A stretch of DNA of 9,035 nt from Gammaproteobacteria bacterium (lineage in GTDB: Bacteria; Pseudomonadota; Gammaproteobacteria; SZUA-152), in NCBI GenBank assembly GCA_030599435.1, contig JAUVNZ010000047.1, positions 1 through 9,035 of the forward strand. Direction: 5' to 3'. Positions 6,749 through 9,035 of this stretch are shown piece after piece; position 1 is the first letter of the stretch, and each line of letters begins with the position of its first letter. A program made the translations under genes and the position numbers. Under the pieces are notes generated by a model. It saw nothing but the letters and a program-made list of their open reading frames with translations. It was not told the DNA's origin and did no database searches.

Positions 6749-7072
6749 GTGACTTTAAAGGTTTTAGTGGATGGCAATATTTATTCCGTCAGCGTTACCA
6801 GGGAAATTATTGATGAAGGCGAAGAATTTTTTGCCAAGATGGATCAGGACATGGATAAAGGCTGGATGATGAGTCGGGAATGGGTTGAACACCCAACCCA
6901 GAATCAGCGTTGCCAAATTGCTGCTGACCGGATCGCAGACTCAATTCATTCTGAAAATGAAACGTTAACTCACTTAATGGTGGGTTACATTCTTACACGT
7001 ATGGAAAACGTGCAGGAAGTTCATATAGATACTGACGGCGACATGATGGAAACACAATTCATTACAGCTTGA
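6749..7072 (+). CDS. Small conserved-looking protein downstream of hsbR, unknown
   Basis: I do not recognise a named family. The GTG at 6749 is chosen because GGAGA lies a few bases upstream and the product then opens with a beta-strand-like VTLKVLVDGNIYSVSVTREI. The longer frame from 6635 would overlap hsbR and add a stretch that does not look coding. The 107-residue product is acidic and soluble, without signal or membrane segments. Its middle reads EEFFAKMDQDMDKGWMMSREW, followed by a basic patch NQRCQIAADRI, a helix ending MVGYILTRM, and an acidic tail VHIDTDGDMMETQF. The single Cys lies in QRCQ. It sits 85 bp after hsbR on the same strand with a weak terminator behind it, so it is probably the last gene of that unit. 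Whether it takes part in the partner switch is inference from position only. Confidence 0.8.
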   Translation: MTLKVLVDGNIYSVSVTREIIDEGEEFFAKMDQDMDKGWMMSREWVEHPTQNQRCQIAADRIADSIHSENETLTHLMVGYILTRMENVQEVHIDTDGDMMETQFITA

Positions 7073-7078
7073 GGGTCG

Positions 7079-7107
7079 CTGCCGAGATTATAAAGTGCGG
7101 CAGTTTC
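7079..7107 (+). terminator. Probable terminator of the hsbAR unit
   Basis: The stem CTGCCG/CGGCAG (7079-7084 with 7098-7103) begins seven bases after the stop of the 107-residue protein and is followed by TTTCTG. The 13-base loop is long and the T tract broken, so efficiency is doubtful, but its position directly behind the last plus-strand gene and before a converging gene supports the role. Confidence 0.45.
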
Positions 7108-7159
7108 TGTGATTGCATTCTCTGAATCTTTTGTGGAATAAACGAAGTGACAGCAATAA

Positions 7160-7178
7160 GTGGGGAAGGCGCCCCCAC
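7160..7178 (-). terminator. Possible terminator of the small Arg-rich gene
   Basis: On minus, GTGGGG and CCCCAC pair across a seven-base loop about 25 bases beyond the stop at 7203 and are followed by TTATT. The GC-rich stem is good, but the T tract is short and mixed. On plus the hairpin has no T tract. Confidence 0.35.
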
Positions 7179-7202
7179 CTGGATGACCTGATTTAACGTC
7201 AA

Positions 7203-7406
7203 CTAATTAGCGAATTGACGTTTCAGGGTTAGACGGCGATCGCCTTCGAGATGTTCAGGATAAGCAATACGGCGTTCTACCATAATGCGGCGATCCTCAA
7301 CAACCAAGGTGCCATGGCTGTCAACATAAGGAAAATCTAGCTGACATTCCCAACTACGGCGATCCTCTCCAGCTCTACGTTCCGTCCCATTACGTTTATC
7401 TTGCAT
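7203..7406 (-). CDS. Small (D/E)RR-repeat protein, unknown function
   Basis: A 67-residue soluble protein I cannot assign to a named family. It is preceded by a strong ribosome site, AGAGGAAGG, a few bases before the ATG, which makes it very likely a real gene despite its size. Its striking feature is five acidic-Arg-Arg triplets: TERR and EDRR near residues 8-17, EDRR and VERR near 37-46, and GDRR near 55-58. They lie around a central segment LDFPYVDSHGTLVVEDRR. No membrane segment, signal peptide or metal-binding cluster is seen. It lies on the same strand as the Sel1-SPOR gene and 117 bp downstream of it, so it may be cotranscribed or have its own promoter in that gap. Confidence 0.75.
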   Translation of the reverse strand: MQDKRNGTERRAGEDRRSWECQLDFPYVDSHGTLVVEDRRIMVERRIAYPEHLEGDRRLTLKRQFAN

Positions 7407-7473
7407 CCGTACCTTCCTCTATTTTAGGTTCGAATTCAGGTAAGCGTGTTGATAGTCGCATATATAAAACCAA

Positions 7474-7488
7474 ATTTGTAGAACAAAT
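7474..7488. other. Short inverted repeat upstream of the small Arg-rich gene
   Basis: ATTTGT and ACAAAT form a perfect 6-bp inverted repeat around AGA in the 117-bp gap between the Sel1-SPOR stop and the small gene, about 70 bases upstream of that gene's start. It has the shape of an operator half-site pair, but A/T-rich palindromes of this size arise by chance and no regulator can be named. Confidence 0.2.
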
Positions 7489-7523
7489 AACCAACTTTTT
7501 CACTGTGGGATGAATGAGGATAA

Positions 7524-8525
7524 TTATTTTTTAAGCAGTTTATGGATTTCACCAAAACGACGCAGTTTAGGGCCCCATTTTTTCAGACTTTGTGGTAACG
7601 ATTTCCGCGCACTTTCAGCATCCTGGAAGCTAGGAAAACTCCCATAAATTAGGGTATACCACTTGTCACCATTGGGGTTGGTTGACTGAATCTGGGTGAT
7701 AGATTCGGGTAATCGTTCGGCAGCAGCCAGTTTTAATATCCACTCAAGATCCTGGCTTCTATATAACTGAATTGTGTAATGATTTACGGCCTGTTTTTTA
7801 ACCCAGGCAAGACCTTTGGCTACCGGATTGGCATGGTATGGGGCATGGGCAACAGGTTGTTTATGCTTAGAGGCATTGCTAGTGGGTAATGGTCTTTTCT
7901 CCAGGATTGCCAACGTCTCTGTTGCTTGTTTAACCTTGTGGCGTGAGGCGCTACGCAACCAGTATTTGGCTTCTTTGATATTTTTTCGGGTACCACGACC
8001 TTCAGCATACATCCTGCCCAGGTTGTATTGAGCGTATGAATAGCCTGATTCAGCCGATTTTTTATACCAACTAAAGGCAGTTTCTTCGTTAGGGATGACA
8101 CCCAGGCCGTTTTCGTAAAATGTTGCCAGATTATTTTGTGCAATGGCGTGATTTTGCTCTGCGGCAAGTGCGTACCACCCAAGGGCGTGTTGAAGATCCC
8201 GGGTTACCCCATTGCCCGTGTGATACATCCACGCCAGTGAGGCCTGGGCTTTGCCGTATCCTTGCTGGGCCAGCGGCTCCCAGGCCTTTAAGGCGATGTC
8301 GAATTTACCAAATAAAAATGCCATGCGACCGTTTTCATACATCGTGGCAATCACATTTTCGGGAAGTTTGTCATCATCCTCGTCCTCATCATCACTTTCG
8401 AAACCATCTGTATCTTCGTTCTCCAGAGTATCGACCCCAACAGAAGCCTTGTTGTTTTCGGCAGCAATAGAAATTACAGGCAGAATTAGGAAAATGACAA
8501 AAAGAAAATAGGAAAATAGCTTCAT
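7524..8525 (-). CDS. Sel1-repeat protein with C-terminal SPOR domain
   Basis: A 333-residue exported protein. Residues 1-22 are a signal peptide (MKLF, hydrophobic core, likely cleavage after SIAA). Residues 35-52 are a highly acidic, Asp/Glu-rich linker. Sel1/TPR-like helical repeats follow: a degenerate unit at about 62-91 and three good ones at about 92-127, 128-163 and 164-198, with motifs such as AQASLAWMYHTGNGV, AQNNLATFYENGLGV and AQYNLGRMYAEGRGT. After a basic spacer (about 208-245), a SPOR domain fills 247-327 (HYTIQLY..., then KWYTLIYGSF and the DAESARKSLP helix), similar in pattern to DamX. SPOR domains bind glycan strands lacking stem peptides and localise proteins to the division septum; Sel1 repeats mediate protein contacts. 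A periplasmic scaffold role is therefore likely. The ATG has no Shine-Dalgarno and overlaps the stop of an upstream frame as ATGA, suggesting coupling or a short leader. Confidence 0.92.
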   Translation of the reverse strand: MKLFSYFLFVIFLILPVISIAAENNKASVGVDTLENEDTDGFESDDEDEDDDKLPENVIATMYENGRMAFLFGKFDIALKAWEPLAQQGYGKAQASLAWMYHTGNGVTRDLQHALGWYALAAEQNHAIAQNNLATFYENGLGVIPNEETAFSWYKKSAESGYSYAQYNLGRMYAEGRGTRKNIKEAKYWLRSASRHKVKQATETLAILEKRPLPTSNASKHKQPVAHAPYHANPVAKGLAWVKKQAVNHYTIQLYRSQDLEWILKLAAAERLPESITQIQSTNPNGDKWYTLIYGSFPSFQDAESARKSLPQSLKKWGPKLRRFGEIHKLLKK

Positions 8526-8593
8526 GAGGGATGATCAGGTAATGATAACAACGCTAATTGTACTCTAAGTGGCTTGCCTACATATTCGGCCAT
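8522..8593 (-). CDS. Possible leader peptide overlapping the Sel1-SPOR start
   Basis: A frame ending TCA-TGA shares the bases ATGA with the start of the Sel1-SPOR gene. From the ATG at 8593 it would encode 23 residues (MAEYVGKPLRV...DHPS), with only a weak AGG eight bases upstream. The same frame is open back to 8794, deep inside the repeat array, where a start would lie in a hairpin. The overlap would explain how a gene with no ribosome site is translated. Against it, the peptide is short, its own site is poor, and an open frame of this length can arise by chance. Confidence 0.22.
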   Translation of the reverse strand: MAEYVGKPLRVQLALLSLPDHPS

Positions 8594-8662
8594 GTGGTGC
8601 CTGGCCTTTAGTGCACTGATCAGGACGTATCCATAGGGTGCTGGAAGGAGAATAATTGGAAT

Positions 8663-8880
8663 TGAAAATGGCTCCCCAGCCCGGTCGCTCCTACGCATTT
8701 CGGTAACTGCGTCCTGCGTTACTCTCGATCGCCGCTCCCGGCGCGATTCTACCTCCTCCATCCATGGAGTCGTAACTTCCGCCATAACCCACATGGATGT
8801 GGGGAATGCAGATAATGCAGGAGCAATTATCTGCCCATGGCGGTCGCTGTGTCCGCGACATTTGTGAATCCATTCACATC
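8663..8880. repeat. Palindrome array, right copy of the dispersed repeat
   Basis: Eight adjacent short hairpins: 8670-8681 (GGCT/AGCC), 8703-8722 (GTAAC/GTTAC), 8728-8747 (ATCGC/GCGAT), 8756-8769 (perfect CTCCAT/ATGGAG), 8788-8803 (perfect CCCACAT/ATGTGGG), 8808-8834 (GCAGATAAT/ATTATCTGC), 8843-8859 (GTCGC/GCGAC) and 8863-8878 (perfect TGTGAAT/ATTCACA). In seven of the eight the unpaired tip contains, or borders, GGA or its complement TCC; the exception at 8670 has GGGG. Bases 8783-8839 are the 57-bp core shared, inverted, with 243-299. The array lies between a probable gene end at 8969 and the Sel1-SPOR start at 8525 and occupies most of that gap. Motifs like GTAGGAGCGACC on minus recall the starts of REP elements. 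Confidence 0.8.
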
Positions 8881-8888
8881 AGACTCGG

Positions 8889-8910
8889 CCATTTTGGCAC
8901 TTCAAAATGG
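8889..8910. other. Perfect 8-bp hairpin next to the array
   Basis: CCATTTTG and CAAAATGG pair perfectly around a six-base loop. It lies about 60 bases beyond the stop of the partial minus-strand gene. No T tract follows on either strand, so it is not a standard intrinsic terminator. It may protect the 3' end of that transcript or be the outermost hairpin of the array; unlike its neighbours it has no GGA tip. Confidence 0.5.
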
Positions 8911-8968
8911 GGCGCGTTGACTTGTAGCATGTTTGATTTACCAGGGATTGGCGCAATTTTCTGTAATA

Positions 8969-9035
8969 TCAAATGTCGTAATACAAGCCTAGCCCAACAT
9001 AGGTCTCATCAAAAAAGGAAAACTCACCCATTGGT
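8969..9035 (-). CDS. 3' end of a minus-strand gene, possible outer-membrane protein
   Basis: Only the last 21 codons and the stop (TGA at 8971-8969) are in the window, reading PMGEFSFFDETYVGLGLYYDI. The alternating aromatic/small pattern of the last residues (TYVGLGLYYDI) fits a final strand of an outer-membrane beta-barrel, although the last residue is Ile rather than the commoner Phe or Trp. The frame is open to the window edge. It is too short to identify and might be chance. Confidence 0.4.
   Translation of the reverse strand, partial: PMGEFSFFDETYVGLGLYYDI

Noticed and set aside
7820..8182. 120-codon and smaller frames within the Sel1-SPOR gene on both strands
   Set aside because: Out-of-frame shadows of a gene with clear domains; no independent ribosome sites or recognisable products.
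243..8839. A composite transposon bounded by the inverted core repeats
   Set aside because: No transposase or integrase is encoded between the copies, the genes look like ordinary chromosomal genes, and no target duplication is visible.
8663..8880. CRISPR array
   Set aside because: The palindromes differ in sequence and spacing; there is no constant direct repeat with unique spacers and no cas gene.

Overview
The window looks like chromosome from a Gammaproteobacterium of moderate GC, in the broad Pseudomonas/Oceanospirillales/Cellvibrio/Alteromonas neighbourhood. The main clues are a long Slt70-type lytic transglycosylase, a periplasmic YceI protein, and a STAS protein followed by a receiver–PP2C–HATPase protein with the architecture of the Pseudomonas HsbA/HsbR partner switch (Shewanella CrsA/CrsR type). 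No species can be assigned from the sequence alone.

Layout. Bases 1-225 are the tail of an unidentified rightward transcript, ending in a strong intrinsic terminator. Bases 226-345 hold a palindromic dispersed repeat. The slt gene (374-2572, minus) is divergent, across about 200 bp, from a gene for an unrecognised membrane protein with about ten membrane segments (2774-3631, plus). A yceI-like gene follows (3724-4281, plus). Next come hsbA (4525-4833), hsbR (4957-6663) and a small conserved-looking gene with a GTG start (6749-7072), all on plus and probably one regulatory module. Converging on it from the right are a tiny Arg-rich protein gene (7203-7406, minus) and a Sel1-repeat/SPOR-domain protein gene (7524-8525, minus). 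A larger array of palindromes lies at about 8663-8880. The last 67 bases carry what is probably the 3' end of another minus-strand gene.

Function. Two genes are cell-envelope genes linked to peptidoglycan: slt cleaves glycan strands, and the SPOR domain of the Sel1 protein should bind denuded glycan at division sites. The central plus-strand block is a signalling module: HsbR should switch the phosphorylation of a Ser in HsbA through its opposed kinase and phosphatase domains, gated by its receiver. The downstream partners known from Pseudomonas (FlgM, HsbD, HptB) are not encoded here. The 107-aa protein after hsbR is an untested candidate third component.

The least explained structure is the pair of repeats near the window ends. 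They share a 57-bp core (53/57 identical) in opposite orientation. Each sits among short, often perfect hairpins whose tips almost all read GGA on one strand or the other. This resembles CsrA/RsmA binding hairpins, but could equally be a REP/MITE-like dispersed element. The right array lies immediately upstream of the Sel1-SPOR gene, which has no recognisable Shine-Dalgarno of its own.
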